Shown here in pieces: positions 15,826-25,649 of a stretch of 64,000 nucleotides of DNA (position 1 is the stretch's first letter; the number at the start of each line of letters is the position of its first letter). The notes below the pieces were generated by a model. That model had not been told where the DNA came from and searched no databases. It saw only the letters and a list, made by a program, of their open reading frames with translations. The stretch is taken from the NCBI GenBank assembly GCA_900316665.1, contig ONDV01000004.1:49344-113343 (forward strand), in the 5' to 3' direction. The stretch comes from an uncultured Lachnospiraceae bacterium. Lineage in GTDB: Bacteria; Bacillota; Clostridia; Lachnospirales; Lachnospiraceae. The position numbers and the translations under genes were made by a program.

Positions 15826-18800
15826 TCTATATCCTCCGTCAGATCACGCTCGCGGAACTCCCTGATCGTGGACTCCGGATCTACCTCGCCGTCAGATATA
15901 AGCTCAAGGAAGAGATCGATAAGTTCCGGATCAAACTGCGTTCCCCTGCACCGCTTCAGCTCGCTTATCACCTGATCCATCTCAAGCGCGTTTCTGTATA
16001 CCCTCTTCGCCGTCATGGCGTCGTAGGAATCCGCGATTGAGATTATCCTACCGTAAAGAGGGATCTCCTCGCCGGCAAGTCCGTCAGGATAACCCTTTCC
16101 GTCATATCGTTCATGGTGGTATCTGGCTCCGGCCTGGACGTGCCTTATCATAGTGAAACCTTTCAAAATATCAGCTCCAAACGGGGCATGGGATTTTATG
16201 ATCTCATATTCCTCGTCCGTCAGCTTCCCCGGCTTATTAAGGACAGCATCCGGAACGGCGATCTTCCCTATGTCATGAAGTATCGCAGCCTTCCTGAGAT
16301 TTCTGATCTCATCCTCAGAAAAACCATATTTCTCTCCAAGTTTTGAAGCATAGTAAGCTACCCTGTGGCTGTGCTCACCGGTGTCGCGGTCTTTCATGAA
16401 GAGTGCCTTTGTCATAGCTATCACAGACTCATTTCCCATCCGGACCTGCTGCTCGGCAAGAAGCAGAGCCTGCTCAGTCTTTTCTGACTTTCTCTTCATC
16501 ACATAGCGGGTGATAAACCATGCCAGCCATCCTATAAACACTGCTGCAACAAGGATGATATATATAAGGAAATAATCTCGCTGCCATAATTCCTCAGTGA
16601 TCGTAAATGCCGTCTCCATCTGCTCCCTTATCTTCCCGTCAGAATCTCTTACCGCGAGAAGAAAGGTGTAATTACCTGCAGGAAGATCCGTGTACGTAAG
16701 AGCAGACATCTCCGAGACATGTGCCTTTTTCCACTTCTTGTCATAACCCTGTAGTTTCCAGCTGATCAAAGGATCGGAAGGCAGGAAATTTATTATTTCA
16801 GGAGTGATGACGACAGTTCCGGTTCCTCCTGAAATCGATCTGTCATCCTCCTCAGTCATATATTCCCTGCCGCCGGAAACGAGACTTTTTACGCCAAGTC
16901 TCAATGTTCCTGCCGGCTCTGAGAGTTTCTCCATATCCGCCATAATGAGTCCGGCCGAGCTGCAAAGGTAAAGATTATTATCAAGGCATTTGTTCATGGA
17001 ATTTGCAGTAAGCGAAGCTGGCAGGCCATCCTTAAGTCCGCTCAGAACGGTATTTTCTCCCTTGTCAAAAAGGAGATCATTTTCTGTCGTGATATAGATT
17101 CCGGCGCTGCCGGTGATGTAGAGTTTCCCGTGACCGTCACTAATGATGTCGTAATTATTGCTATAGGGGAAATGTGACAGCTGCCTCTGCTTTCCATTCT
17201 CAACGGCGACTATGCCGTTACTGGTCACAAGGAAAAATGTATCCTTCTTCACCGCCGGCACTGCTTTCAGAACTACATCGCATCTGACCCCGTTGCTTTC
17301 TGTAATATGGTCTTCAACCTTGTCATCTGAAAGTACATAATATCCGTCGCCGTCTGTCGTAAGGATGATCCTGCCGTCCGGCAGCTCAGCAATGCAGAGG
17401 ATGGACACACTTCCAAGCTCACCTCCGTATGGGATATGCCCTGACACCTTGCCGTGATCTATAAACGATAGGCCTTTGTCTCCCGATGCGGCAATCCTCC
17501 CATCGCTTAGCTTTATGGCAGTCCTCACTCTGCTGCCGGGACTGTCTTCTCCATTAAATGATATGATCCTTCCGCCTTCCTCCCCGGTCAAGTCATACAT
17601 TACGAGTCCCCTGCCGTAAGTGGCAGCATATATATTTCCGTCATTATCAGCTGCCAGAGCCCGCACCCTTACACCTTTAAGAAAATCCGTAATACTGTTC
17701 TCCACCCTCTCGCCGGTGGTGCGGTTCGTGATGATAAGCCCGTCGTCGCAGCCCATATAGAGATAGTTTCCTTCCGGCAGGACTGCATTCATAATATCCG
17801 GAGATATTCCATTAAGCTTGAAGTAATCCATATAAGCCGATGACGATATCTCAAGCAATCCCTGCCTGGTAGAAGCGATCCAGAGATTTCCCTGATAATC
17901 CCTTGCGGCTCTCTGCATTGCAGAATTGAATTCTCCCGTGCTTACCTTCTCCCATGCATCACCGCCGTCAGTCCGGTACATGCCGTTATCGCAGAAAGCA
18001 TCAAATGTCCCGTCCGAATTCTTGAGAAAGCTGTTTATTACTGAACCGCTACCGGTATCCGCTGTCCCGGTTTTCTTTAATTCACGGACTCCCACTTTGA
18101 AGTAATCGATCCCGCCCTTATTGTTTCCGGCGCACAGGGTATCTTCAGAAAGAGTCTCCACTGCCGAATAATCATTCCCTTTTTCAGAAAAAATAAGTCT
18201 GCCGTCCTGCAGGAGATATAAGCCTCCGTTTCCGTCTACAGCAGCTACATAACCGTCATCGAGAGCTGCCGATGCCACGCAGTAATCGATCTCATCCAAA
18301 GTGTCCGTCACAGACAGACCGTTAGAGAGATTCAGCACTGCCATTCCCTGCGCTGTTCCGACGTAATACCTGCCGTCCGAGCCTTGAGTGACTGACCTGA
18401 TCGAATTCACAGGAAGACCTGAATTTCTGTCGATGGACGAGACTAATTCCCCGTTTATTATTATCGAAAGTCCGCTGTCGTTCGTGCCGACCCAGAGTCT
18501 TCCCTCTCGATCCGTGAAGAGACAGTTTACATTTAATATTTTTTTGGACTGAAAAAGAGTAAAAGCCTTCCCGTCGTATGAATAGAGACCGGCATAAGTG
18601 CCTATCCAGAGCCGTCCGTCTCTTGTCACGGCGATGGAGGTGGCATGACCCGGAGTCAGACCGTTTTTGGCATCATAGATTTTCATTATGCTGGAATAAT
18701 CGCTGCTTCCGGCATCTTTCTTCTCCGTCTCAGCGTATACACGAACAGAGCCGGTCAGGATCGATGCCGTCATAACTGCCAGAAGCAGAATGGACGTAGC

Positions 18801-19370
18801 TTTTTTTAGATCAGGGTGTCTGTACTTCACAGCCTTTATTATTTTAAGAATCAGATAAAGGGCGCTTACTGTCAGGAATTTATCGGCGAATTCCAGGTAA
18901 AACTGACCTATGAAGCAGCTGATGGTGCTGTTTATGCCTATGTTTTTGAATAATTTTATTACAGCATCTCCCCAGATATTTCCGGTAGTGCCGCCCCAGA
19001 TGATTAGATCAAGAACTGATGATGATACGAATGTATACGATGTGATGGCTGTCGCGCATGTAATAGCCTGAAAGTATGAGTCAAAAGCTCCGCGTCTCGC
19101 AAAATATCCTGTCCCGATTCCGATTCCGGCTGCCACTATACCAAAAAATGCAGTGTGATAGTCGGAGAATGCCAACATGAAGTAGGACACAGCGCCTACT
19201 ACTGCTCCGGAGAATGGACCGAGGGCATATGCTGCCGCAACCGTACCGAAACTGTCTGCCCAGAGCGGCAGGTTCAGACTGGTCGCGAATTTCCTTCCGG
19301 CCATATTCAATCCCAGACACAGTATGGTTATTATCACAGCCCTTAAGTTTATAAGACCGGTCTTTTTCAT
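15822..19370 (-). CDS. Fused membrane sensor: ECF S-component-like head, beta-propellers, HD-GYP phosphodiesterase
   Basis: 1182 residues from the ATG at 19370 (GGAAGGG seven bases upstream; the frame opens at 19490). In order: about 190 residues with six hydrophobic helices resembling an ECF transporter S component (LPLWADSFGTVAAAYALGPFSGAVVGAVSY); one more helix (about 205-222); two-component-regulator propeller repeats from about 240 to 830 (DGRLWIGTYAGLYSYDG, EGRLWVGTND, QGNLWIASTRQGLLEI); a Y_Y_Y domain at about 855-930; a helix (YIILVAAVFIGWLAWFI); and HD-GYP at about 1000-1165 with HDIGK near 1032 and HHERYDGKGYP. The output should hydrolyse c-di-GMP. No GGDEF or kinase domain is present. 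Confidence 0.9.
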   Translation of the reverse strand: MKKTGLINLRAVIITILCLGLNMAGRKFATSLNLPLWADSFGTVAAAYALGPFSGAVVGAVSYFMLAFSDYHTAFFGIVAAGIGIGTGYFARRGAFDSYFQAITCATAITSYTFVSSSVLDLIIWGGTTGNIWGDAVIKLFKNIGINSTISCFIGQFYLEFADKFLTVSALYLILKIIKAVKYRHPDLKKATSILLLAVMTASILTGSVRVYAETEKKDAGSSDYSSIMKIYDAKNGLTPGHATSIAVTRDGRLWIGTYAGLYSYDGKAFTLFQSKKILNVNCLFTDREGRLWVGTNDSGLSIIINGELVSSIDRNSGLPVNSIRSVTQGSDGRYYVGTAQGMAVLNLSNGLSVTDTLDEIDYCVASAALDDGYVAAVDGNGGLYLLQDGRLIFSEKGNDYSAVETLSEDTLCAGNNKGGIDYFKVGVRELKKTGTADTGSGSVINSFLKNSDGTFDAFCDNGMYRTDGGDAWEKVSTGEFNSAMQRAARDYQGNLWIASTRQGLLEISSSAYMDYFKLNGISPDIMNAVLPEGNYLYMGCDDGLIITNRTTGERVENSITDFLKGVRVRALAADNDGNIYAATYGRGLVMYDLTGEEGGRIISFNGEDSPGSRVRTAIKLSDGRIAASGDKGLSFIDHGKVSGHIPYGGELGSVSILCIAELPDGRIILTTDGDGYYVLSDDKVEDHITESNGVRCDVVLKAVPAVKKDTFFLVTSNGIVAVENGKQRQLSHFPYSNNYDIISDGHGKLYITGSAGIYITTENDLLFDKGENTVLSGLKDGLPASLTANSMNKCLDNNLYLCSSAGLIMADMEKLSEPAGTLRLGVKSLVSGGREYMTEEDDRSISGGTGTVVITPEIINFLPSDPLISWKLQGYDKKWKKAHVSEMSALTYTDLPAGNYTFLLAVRDSDGKIREQMETAFTITEELWQRDYFLIYIILVAAVFIGWLAWFITRYVMKRKSEKTEQALLLAEQQVRMGNESVIAMTKALFMKDRDTGEHSHRVAYYASKLGEKYGFSEDEIRNLRKAAILHDIGKIAVPDAVLNKPGKLTDEEYEIIKSHAPFGADILKGFTMIRHVQAGARYHHERYDGKGYPDGLAGEEIPLYGRIISIADSYDAMTAKRVYRNALEMDQVISELKRCRGTQFDPELIDLFLELISDGEVDPESTIREFRERDLTEDIE

Positions 19371-19399
19371 GATCAAACCCTTCCCGCACGCGTTAACAC

Positions 19400-19412
19400 A
19401 AAACTTCCCATA
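19400..19412. repeat. Degenerate end of the dispersed repeat family
   Basis: AAAACTTCCCATA matches the first 12 bases of the repeat end after its initial T. It lies in the leader of the HD-GYP sensor gene, 30 bp before its start. Could be chance, but 12 of 12 bases is unlikely in this window. Confidence 0.4.
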
Positions 19413-19577
19413 TTTTGTTTTCATATCTATAATATCATATAATCTCTCCAACTTGATAAAATTCGACACGAAATGCAGGCGAAACTGCACGAAAAATCTT
19501 CAGTCCAGTCTCATTGGAGTAAAGGATGCGCTTGTCCGGAAGATAGGAAAATGAGCTGTTGATAAAACAGCATAAGA

Positions 19578-19612
19578 AAAGAGCAGCTATTTTTTCATGA
19601 TATCTGCTCTTT
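19578..19612 (-). terminator. Intrinsic terminator after glyA
   Basis: Minus strand AAAGAGCAG and CTGCTCTTT arms separated by a 17-base AT-rich loop, followed by TCTT. Weak T-tract but correctly placed 29 bp after the glyA stop. Confidence 0.55.
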
Positions 19613-19640
19613 GGAAAAATAGTTTCCGATTAAACTTTAT

Positions 19641-20888
19641 TTAAAACGCTCCCTTAAGAGGATGTGCGCTCGTCAGCTCATCGACTATAGCTCTGGCAGG
19701 TGCCACTCCGTCTTCGCCATGAAGGACGATTCCGGCGATTGCCTCAGCCACCCTGTCAAAGTCATCCGTATCAAGACCTCTTGTAGTAGCAGCCGGAGTA
19801 CCCAGCCTGATCCCGGATGTCACGAAAGGGCTCTCCGGATCATTTGGAATGGTATTCTTGTTGGCAGTGATATGAGCCTTGTCAAGGAGAGTCTCTATCT
19901 CCTTTCCGGTCTTCTTCTGCGGGGTGAGATCAATAAGCATCAGATGATTGTCAGTGCCGCCGGATACGATCTTTACACCGCGCTTCATAAGTCCGTTTGC
20001 CAGAGCCTGGGCGTTGTCAATAATATTCTTTGCATATTCCTTGAAATCAGCCTGCATGGCTTCATGGAAACAAACAGCCTTACCGGCTATCACGTGCATC
20101 AACGGTCCGCCCTGGATGCCTGGGAATACGGCCTTGTTAAGCTTATATTTCTTTGAAGCTTCTTCTGTCGCCAGGATCATTCCACCGCGGGGTCCCCTCA
20201 GCGTCTTATGAGTAGTTGTAGTTACAATGTCTGCATAAGGCACCGGGTTCTCATGATATCCTGCCGCTACGAGTCCGGCTATGTGAGCCATATCCACCAT
20301 CAGGACAGCCGACACCTCATGAGCGATCTCTGCAAAACGCTTGAAATCGATCTTTCTCGCATAAGCTGATGCTCCTGCAATGATCATCTTGGGATGGCAT
20401 TCCTTAGCTATCTCTTCCACCTTATCATAGTCAATGAATCCTTCGTCATTCACCCCATAAGGCACAACATTGAAATAATTTCCCGAAAAATTAGCCGGTG
20501 ATCCGTGAGTCAGGTGACCGCCGTGATCCAGATTCATCCCCATCAGCGTGTCACCCGGCTTCAGCACTGCGTACTCTACTGCCATATTGGCCTGGGCGCC
20601 GGAATGAGGCTGGACATTTGCATATTCCGCTCCGAACAGCTTCTTCGCTCTCTCTCTTGCCAGATCCTCCACAATATCTACACATTCGCAGCCGCCGTAA
20701 TATCTGTGTCCGGGATATCCTTCTGCGTATTTATTGGTAAGAATCGATCCCATCGCAGACATAACAGCCGGGCTCACCCAGTTTTCCGAAGCTATGAGCT
20801 CGATATGATCGGACTGTCTGTCGAATTCCGCTCTGATTGCCTCAGCGATCTCAGGATCTTCATTCTTGATATCGTCGAATGTATACAT
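19641..20888 (-). CDS. glyA: Serine hydroxymethyltransferase
   Basis: 415 residues from the ATG at 20888, with AAGGAG six to seven bases upstream; the open frame to 20984 is an in-frame extension through the thiolase terminator. Diagnostic blocks: [63 protein letters not shown] region, and [18 protein letters not shown] with the PLP lysine. Converts serine and tetrahydrofolate to glycine and methylenetetrahydrofolate in the cytoplasm. It is 82 bp downstream of the thiolase gene, with a hairpin between. Confidence 0.97.
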   Translation of the reverse strand: MYTFDDIKNEDPEIAEAIRAEFDRQSDHIELIASENWVSPAVMSAMGSILTNKYAEGYPGHRYYGGCECVDIVEDLARERAKKLFGAEYANVQPHSGAQANMAVEYAVLKPGDTLMGMNLDHGGHLTHGSPANFSGNYFNVVPYGVNDEGFIDYDKVEEIAKECHPKMIIAGASAYARKIDFKRFAEIAHEVSAVLMVDMAHIAGLVAAGYHENPVPYADIVTTTTHKTLRGPRGGMILATEEASKKYKLNKAVFPGIQGGPLMHVIAGKAVCFHEAMQADFKEYAKNIIDNAQALANGLMKRGVKIVSGGTDNHLMLIDLTPQKKTGKEIETLLDKAHITANKNTIPNDPESPFVTSGIRLGTPAATTRGLDTDDFDRVAEAIAGIVLHGEDGVAPARAIVDELTSAHPLKGAF

Positions 20889-20910
20889 ACTTTCTCCTTT
20901 CAAAGACAAA

Positions 20911-20942
20911 TCAAGGCTCCTGCGATTTCGCCGGAGCCTTGA
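20911..20942 (-). terminator. Hairpin between thiolase and glyA genes
   Basis: TCAAGGCTCC and GGAGCCTTGA form a perfect 10-bp stem around 12 bases. On the minus strand it is followed by TTTGTCTTT, so it may act as a leaky terminator between the two genes. Confidence 0.6.
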
Positions 20943-20970
20943 ATTATCATCTGTGCATAAACATCTGAAA

Positions 20971-22158
20971 TTATGCACGCTCAACTACAGCAGCGCATCC
21001 CATGCCGCCGCCTACGCAGAGAGTAGCAAGACCCTTCTTCAAGTCTCTCTTCTCCATCTCGTAGAGCAGTGTAACGAGGATACGGGCGCCTGAGCATCCT
21101 ACCGGGTGTCCGAGAGCGATAGCGCCGCCGTTTACATTGAGGATGTCCTTGGAGAATCCAAGTTCCTTCTGAACAGCTACGGACTGAGCAGCGAATGCCT
21201 CGTTAGCCTCGATGAGCTGAATATCATTCAGATCCCATCCTGCTTTCTTCAGTGTCTTTCTTGTTGCAGGAACAGGTCCGATACCCATGATTCTCGGATC
21301 GCATCCGGCAAGGTCGCCGGCGATCCATGTAGCCATAGGCTTTACGCCGAGTTCCTTTGCCTTTTCTTCTGACATTACTACGATAGCAGCTGCTGCATCG
21401 TTGATTCCTGATGCGTTGCCGGCTGTCACGACTCCGCCTTCCTTGAATGCAGGACGAAGCTTTGCAAGACCTTCAGCAGTTGTGCCGGGACGAGGTCCCT
21501 CATCTGTATCAAAGAGGATCGTCTCCTTCTTCTTCTTGATCTCTACAGGGAAGATCTCATCCTTGAATTTGCCGTCTGCTATAGCCTTCTCAGCCTTCTG
21601 CTGTGACCATGCCGCAAATTCATCAAGCTCTTCACGTGTCAGATGCCACTTCTCAGCGATGTTCTCTGCTGTAATACCCATGTGGTATCCGTAGAAAGCG
21701 TCTGTAAGAGCATCCTTTATCATTGAATCCTCAAGTCCGCCCGGCTTTACATTCATTCTGTAACCGAAACGGGCATTGGGAAGAAGATAAGGAGCCATGG
21801 ACATGTTCTCCATACCGCCTGCCACTATTACATCAGCGTCGCCTGAAGCAATGAGCTTTGCTGCAAGGTTTACGCTGTGAAGACCGGAACCGCAGAGCAC
21901 GTTGATGGTCGTTGCAGGTACTTCATCAGGAATGCCTGCATTTCTTGCTGCCTGTCTGGCAGGATTCTGTCCGAGTCCGGCCTGAATGACATTGCCCATA
22001 TAGACCTCATCAACCTGATCGGGTGCTACTCCAGCTCTCTTTAAAGCCTCACGGATAGCGAGCTCGCCAAGCTTCGGAGCCGGTGTAGAGCTTAATGCTC
22101 CGCCCATTTTACCGATTGCTGTACGGCATGCGCCTGCGAGAACTACTTTTCTTGCCAT
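20971..22158 (-). CDS. thl: Acetyl-CoA C-acetyltransferase (thiolase)
   Basis: 395 residues, normal for biosynthetic thiolases. Nucleophile Cys at about residue 89 in [11 protein letters not shown], the NEAFAAQ motif, the His of [16 protein letters not shown] and the second catalytic Cys in LCVGGGMG are all present. Condenses two acetyl-CoA to acetoacetyl-CoA, the first step toward butyryl-CoA; the CoA-transferase at 5667-7010 would be the last step. The genes for the middle steps are not in this window. Start ATG 22158 with AAAGGAG upstream. Confidence 0.96.
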   Translation of the reverse strand: MARKVVLAGACRTAIGKMGGALSSTPAPKLGELAIREALKRAGVAPDQVDEVYMGNVIQAGLGQNPARQAARNAGIPDEVPATTINVLCGSGLHSVNLAAKLIASGDADVIVAGGMENMSMAPYLLPNARFGYRMNVKPGGLEDSMIKDALTDAFYGYHMGITAENIAEKWHLTREELDEFAAWSQQKAEKAIADGKFKDEIFPVEIKKKKETILFDTDEGPRPGTTAEGLAKLRPAFKEGGVVTAGNASGINDAAAAIVVMSEEKAKELGVKPMATWIAGDLAGCDPRIMGIGPVPATRKTLKKAGWDLNDIQLIEANEAFAAQSVAVQKELGFSKDILNVNGGAIALGHPVGCSGARILVTLLYEMEKRDLKKGLATLCVGGGMGCAAVVERA

Positions 22159-22240
22159 AACTAATTATCTCCTTTCAAATTTAAATGCTGACCTTTCCCG
22201 TCTGATTCAATGGTTAATTCCCATTCACGAGATTGTCAAT

Positions 22241-22269
22241 ATTTTAACATAGCCTGCATTAAAGCACAA
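22241..22269 (-). promoter_or_regulatory. Possible promoter of the thiolase gene (extended -10)
   Basis: Minus strand TTGTGC (22269-22264), 17-bp spacer, TGTTAAAAT with an extended -10 (TAAAAT at 22246-22241). A TTGACA just downstream lacks a good -10 and is the weaker choice. Confidence 0.45.
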
Positions 22270-22274
22270 TAGAT

Positions 22275-23255
22275 TTAAGCCTCGAATGGAAATTGAAGTC
22301 CCGTCATCAGCCTTATTGAATCAAGCTCACGCATTACTTTCAAAATCTCTGAGTGAGGCATTGACGGACACTCCTTGTCGCCGTTTGCGACAGCCTCCAT
22401 CATTTCCCTGATTTCATATTCATAACCGGATATCTGCTCAGGTATCTCCTCGGTTTTTATCAGCTCTCTTGACATGTCATAGACATTCACTGCTGACGGG
22501 TTATTGATATTGGTTACTGTTATGTATCCCCTGTCTCCGTATATTACCCCCATCCTATCAGAGATTGACGAGGTACCGCAGGTAAGGGCGGCTGTACGGC
22601 CGTCAGGCCATTCCATCCTTATCGTATCGCACTCGTCAACATCATCTTCTGTGATTATGGCATTTGCATTGATCATTGAAGGATGCCCGAAGCACATCTC
22701 GGCAAAGTTGACCGGATACACTCCCACATCCAGAAGAGCTCCGCCGGCCAGGTTTGCATCATGTATCCTGTCGTTGTCATAGATATTATAAGAAAGATTT
22801 GCTGTAAGTGTCCTGGGTATGCCAATTATGCCGCTGTCAATGACATCCCTTATTATCTTTCTGGATGGCATATATCTGGTCCATATGGCTTCAGCTGCCG
22901 GGACGCCCATTACTTCCGCCATGAAAAGCACGTGTGCCGCCTCATCTATGTTTGAAGTAAAAGCTTTCTCACAGAGGAAAGGCTTTCTGTAATTAAGGCA
23001 GAGAAGCATATTTTTATAATGTTCGCTGACAGGAGTTGCTATGTAGACAAAATCGACCTGTCTGTCCCGGAGCATATCCTCGTATGATCCGTATGCCTTC
23101 TTAACTCCGGTCGAGATTGAAAATCTCTCTGCCTTCTCCGCAGATCTCGACGCTACGGCATACAGATCTATGCTCTCGCCGTTTTGCTTCATAGTTCTAA
23201 TCGTATCGGTCATCAGAGCGGCCATATGACCCGTTCCCATTATTCCAATATTCAA
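22275..23255 (-). CDS. Gfo/Idh/MocA family oxidoreductase
   Basis: 326 residues. N-terminal Rossmann fold with GIMGTGHMAALM (GxGxxA type), then RSAEKAERFS, VDFVYIATPVSEHYKNMLLCL and PFLCEKAFTSN, where Lys of the EKx motif is the usual catalytic residue (here EKA replaces the common EKP). The C-terminal half has GGALLDVGVYPVNF, the family hallmark near the substrate site. An NAD(P)-dependent dehydrogenase of a sugar, inositol or related substrate; which one is not decidable. Stands alone between the SecDF terminator and the thiolase promoter. Confidence 0.9.
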   Translation of the reverse strand: MNIGIMGTGHMAALMTDTIRTMKQNGESIDLYAVASRSAEKAERFSISTGVKKAYGSYEDMLRDRQVDFVYIATPVSEHYKNMLLCLNYRKPFLCEKAFTSNIDEAAHVLFMAEVMGVPAAEAIWTRYMPSRKIIRDVIDSGIIGIPRTLTANLSYNIYDNDRIHDANLAGGALLDVGVYPVNFAEMCFGHPSMINANAIITEDDVDECDTIRMEWPDGRTAALTCGTSSISDRMGVIYGDRGYITVTNINNPSAVNVYDMSRELIKTEEIPEQISGYEYEIREMMEAVANGDKECPSMPHSEILKVMRELDSIRLMTGLQFPFEA

Positions 23256-23280
23256 AGAGAGCCTCCATTCTTTGTGCTAA

Positions 23281-23304
23281 AAGAGCAGGCAGAAGCCTGC
23301 TCTT
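23281..23304 (-). terminator. Intrinsic terminator after secDF
   Basis: AAGAGCAGGC-AGAA-GCCTGCTCTT, a perfect 10-bp stem; the minus strand continues TTTT. Twelve bases after the secDF stop. Confidence 0.85.
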
Positions 23305-23315
23305 AAAATCATATT

Positions 23316-25649
23316 TTACTTACCCTTCTTCGTTGAAGTTTTAGAAGCGACAGGTGTCCTTCCAATAAGTCTTTTGTGCATCATATACCACAGCTCCGTC
23401 GCTATGCAGATGGATGAATATGAACCGCATGTGACACCGACAAGGAGCGGAAGAGCAAATTCACGTATCGAAGATACACCGAAGATCAGAAGCGATGCAA
23501 CCATGACGGCTGTCGTGAAACTTGTGGAAAGCGATCTGGTAAGTGTCTCGGTGATTGACTTATCCGCAAGGTTTCTTAATCCCTCTTCAGTCTTCAGGGA
23601 TTGAGGCGCAGCCTTTATGTTTTCTCTGATTCGGTCGAATATGACGATCGTATCATTGATTGAATAACCGATGATAGTAAGAATACATGCTATGAATGCC
23701 GTACCGACGGAAATCCTGAGCACCGCATAAAGCGCCAGCGTCACGAGCACGTCGTGAGCCAAGGCTATGACCGCGGAAGAGCCGAACCTTATATCCTTGA
23801 ATCTGAACCAGATATAGACGAGCATCATGGCTACGGCTATAAGCACAGCAACGATTGAATTTCTCCTCATCTCGCCGGAGATAGTCGAGCTGATGTTGGT
23901 GGACTGTATGTCCTTCTCTGTCACATTGAGATTCTTCTCAAGTGTTTTTTCAAGAGCTTCTCTTTCCTTCAGGTTCAGAGTCCTGGTCTTTATAATAAGA
24001 GTATTGTTCTTTTGAACTCTCTGAGTCTGGATGTTCGAGTCGCCTGTTACCTCAGAGACCAGCGGAACTATCTCCTTCTCTATCTCCTTTATCGTATAAC
24101 TCTTGTTGGCAGCCACGCTGGTGGAAGTACCGCCGGAGAACTCCAGACTGTAATTCAAAGCCTTCCCGGTTCTGGCCTTATAGACTCCCATTCCTATGAT
24201 ACCGGTAAAAATAAATGCAAGGGAAATCGTAAAGAATATAGCCCGCCTTGCTATAAACGGCAGCGGCTTCTTCTCTTCCTTTATACCGTAAGCCTTTTCA
24301 TTTCTGACTCCGGCAGCATAGAAGCTTCTGACGAGAAGTCTTGTGATCACAAATGCCGTAAACATTGAAAGGACAACGCCGAGCGCCAGAGTCACTGCAA
24401 ATCCTCTGATCGTACCGGTACCGACTATGCCGAGCACTGCTGCCGCAATAAGAGTAGTCACGTTTCCATCAACGATGGCGGAGAGAGCATTTTTAAAGCC
24501 CTCTTCAATGGAGGACATGACATGATGTCCCTTCCCGATTTCTTCCTTGATTCGGGTGAAAATAATAGCGTTTGCATCGACCGCCATGCCGATTGACAGG
24601 ATGATACCTGCTATACCGGAGAGCGTAAGCGTGATGTCAAAAAGATAGAGTATAGAAATCGTAAGCTCTGTATAAAGGATCAGAGCCAGGTCGGCCGCAA
24701 GACCGGGAACCCTGTAGGCTATAGCCATGAAAATAAGAATTATAATAAGGCCTACGGCAGCTGCAAGAAGCGAAGTCTTCAGCGCGTCAGATCCAAGCTG
24801 AGCTCCCACGACTTCCGACTGGATCTCCTTCAGGTCTATGTCCAGTCCTCCGATTCTGATGTATGAAGCCAGCTGATTGGCCTCGTCTATATCGCTCATT
24901 CCGGTGATCTGGACGTTGCCTCCGGTGATTGGCTCGTCTACTCTTGGAACCGATACGAATTTTCCGTCATAATATATGCCTACCGTATTTGCGATAGTGC
25001 CATATGTAGCCTTAGCAGCCGTGGTTGTTGCCTTTCCGAATGCCTTGGCTCCCTTGTCTGTGAGAGTCAGAGCAACTACAGGCGACTGAGCCTTTGTAGT
25101 CTGGTCTGTCTGGTAGCCTGATTTTGCTGTCTTTACGTCAGAACCGGAAAGGATGATGGAACCGTCAGCCTTTAATGACTTTATCGTTACGCCTTTTGCG
25201 AGCTTGTATTGTCCGCTGGAATCCAGTGTGTAATTCTCAGTCTTTCCGTCTGATGCGACAGGATTTATGAAGTAGAGATTTCCCGGAGTGCCGAGCTTTT
25301 CAAGCAAGGCGTTTGCGTCCTTTACGCCGGGTATCTCGGCAGTCACTCTTCTGTCTCCGACCTTGTAGACATTAGCCTCGGTCGTGCTGCTCTCTGAACC
25401 CAGATCGTTTTCGATACGGTTCTGGATTTTCTTTACCGTATCGTCAAGCTGCTGGGACGTGGGCTTTTTGCCCTGAGCCTCATAAGTTATGGACACGCCC
25501 CCCGCGAGATCCAGACCGAGTTTCAGACCCTTGCTGTTTCTCTTCAGCGTCCCCTTGATGATCCCGGATGTATACCATCCGAGAAATGTAATGATTGCCA
25601 GAATCAGGATAATCGCAATGATTCCGGTCCTTTTTTTCATGTGTTTCAT
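23316..25649 (-). CDS. secDF: Protein-export membrane proteins SecD and SecF, fused
   Basis: 777 residues. SecD part: first helix (IIAIILILAIITFLGWYTSG), GLKLGLDLAGGVSITYEA, a large extracytoplasmic P1 domain, then ASYIRIGGLDIDLKEIQSEVVGAQLG and five helices including GMAVDANAIIFTRIKEE. SecF part starts at about residue 465 with its own helix, YSLEFSGGTS and the second helix bundle ending in GYSINDTIVIFDRIREN. Both carry the proton-relay helix motifs. Works with SecYEG in protein secretion. The start codon follows the SCIFF maturase stop without a gap (TAAATG), so it is co-transcribed with that gene. Confidence 0.96.
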   Translation of the reverse strand: MKHMKKRTGIIAIILILAIITFLGWYTSGIIKGTLKRNSKGLKLGLDLAGGVSITYEAQGKKPTSQQLDDTVKKIQNRIENDLGSESSTTEANVYKVGDRRVTAEIPGVKDANALLEKLGTPGNLYFINPVASDGKTENYTLDSSGQYKLAKGVTIKSLKADGSIILSGSDVKTAKSGYQTDQTTKAQSPVVALTLTDKGAKAFGKATTTAAKATYGTIANTVGIYYDGKFVSVPRVDEPITGGNVQITGMSDIDEANQLASYIRIGGLDIDLKEIQSEVVGAQLGSDALKTSLLAAAVGLIIILIFMAIAYRVPGLAADLALILYTELTISILYLFDITLTLSGIAGIILSIGMAVDANAIIFTRIKEEIGKGHHVMSSIEEGFKNALSAIVDGNVTTLIAAAVLGIVGTGTIRGFAVTLALGVVLSMFTAFVITRLLVRSFYAAGVRNEKAYGIKEEKKPLPFIARRAIFFTISLAFIFTGIIGMGVYKARTGKALNYSLEFSGGTSTSVAANKSYTIKEIEKEIVPLVSEVTGDSNIQTQRVQKNNTLIIKTRTLNLKEREALEKTLEKNLNVTEKDIQSTNISSTISGEMRRNSIVAVLIAVAMMLVYIWFRFKDIRFGSSAVIALAHDVLVTLALYAVLRISVGTAFIACILTIIGYSINDTIVIFDRIRENIKAAPQSLKTEEGLRNLADKSITETLTRSLSTSFTTAVMVASLLIFGVSSIREFALPLLVGVTCGSYSSICIATELWYMMHKRLIGRTPVASKTSTKKGK

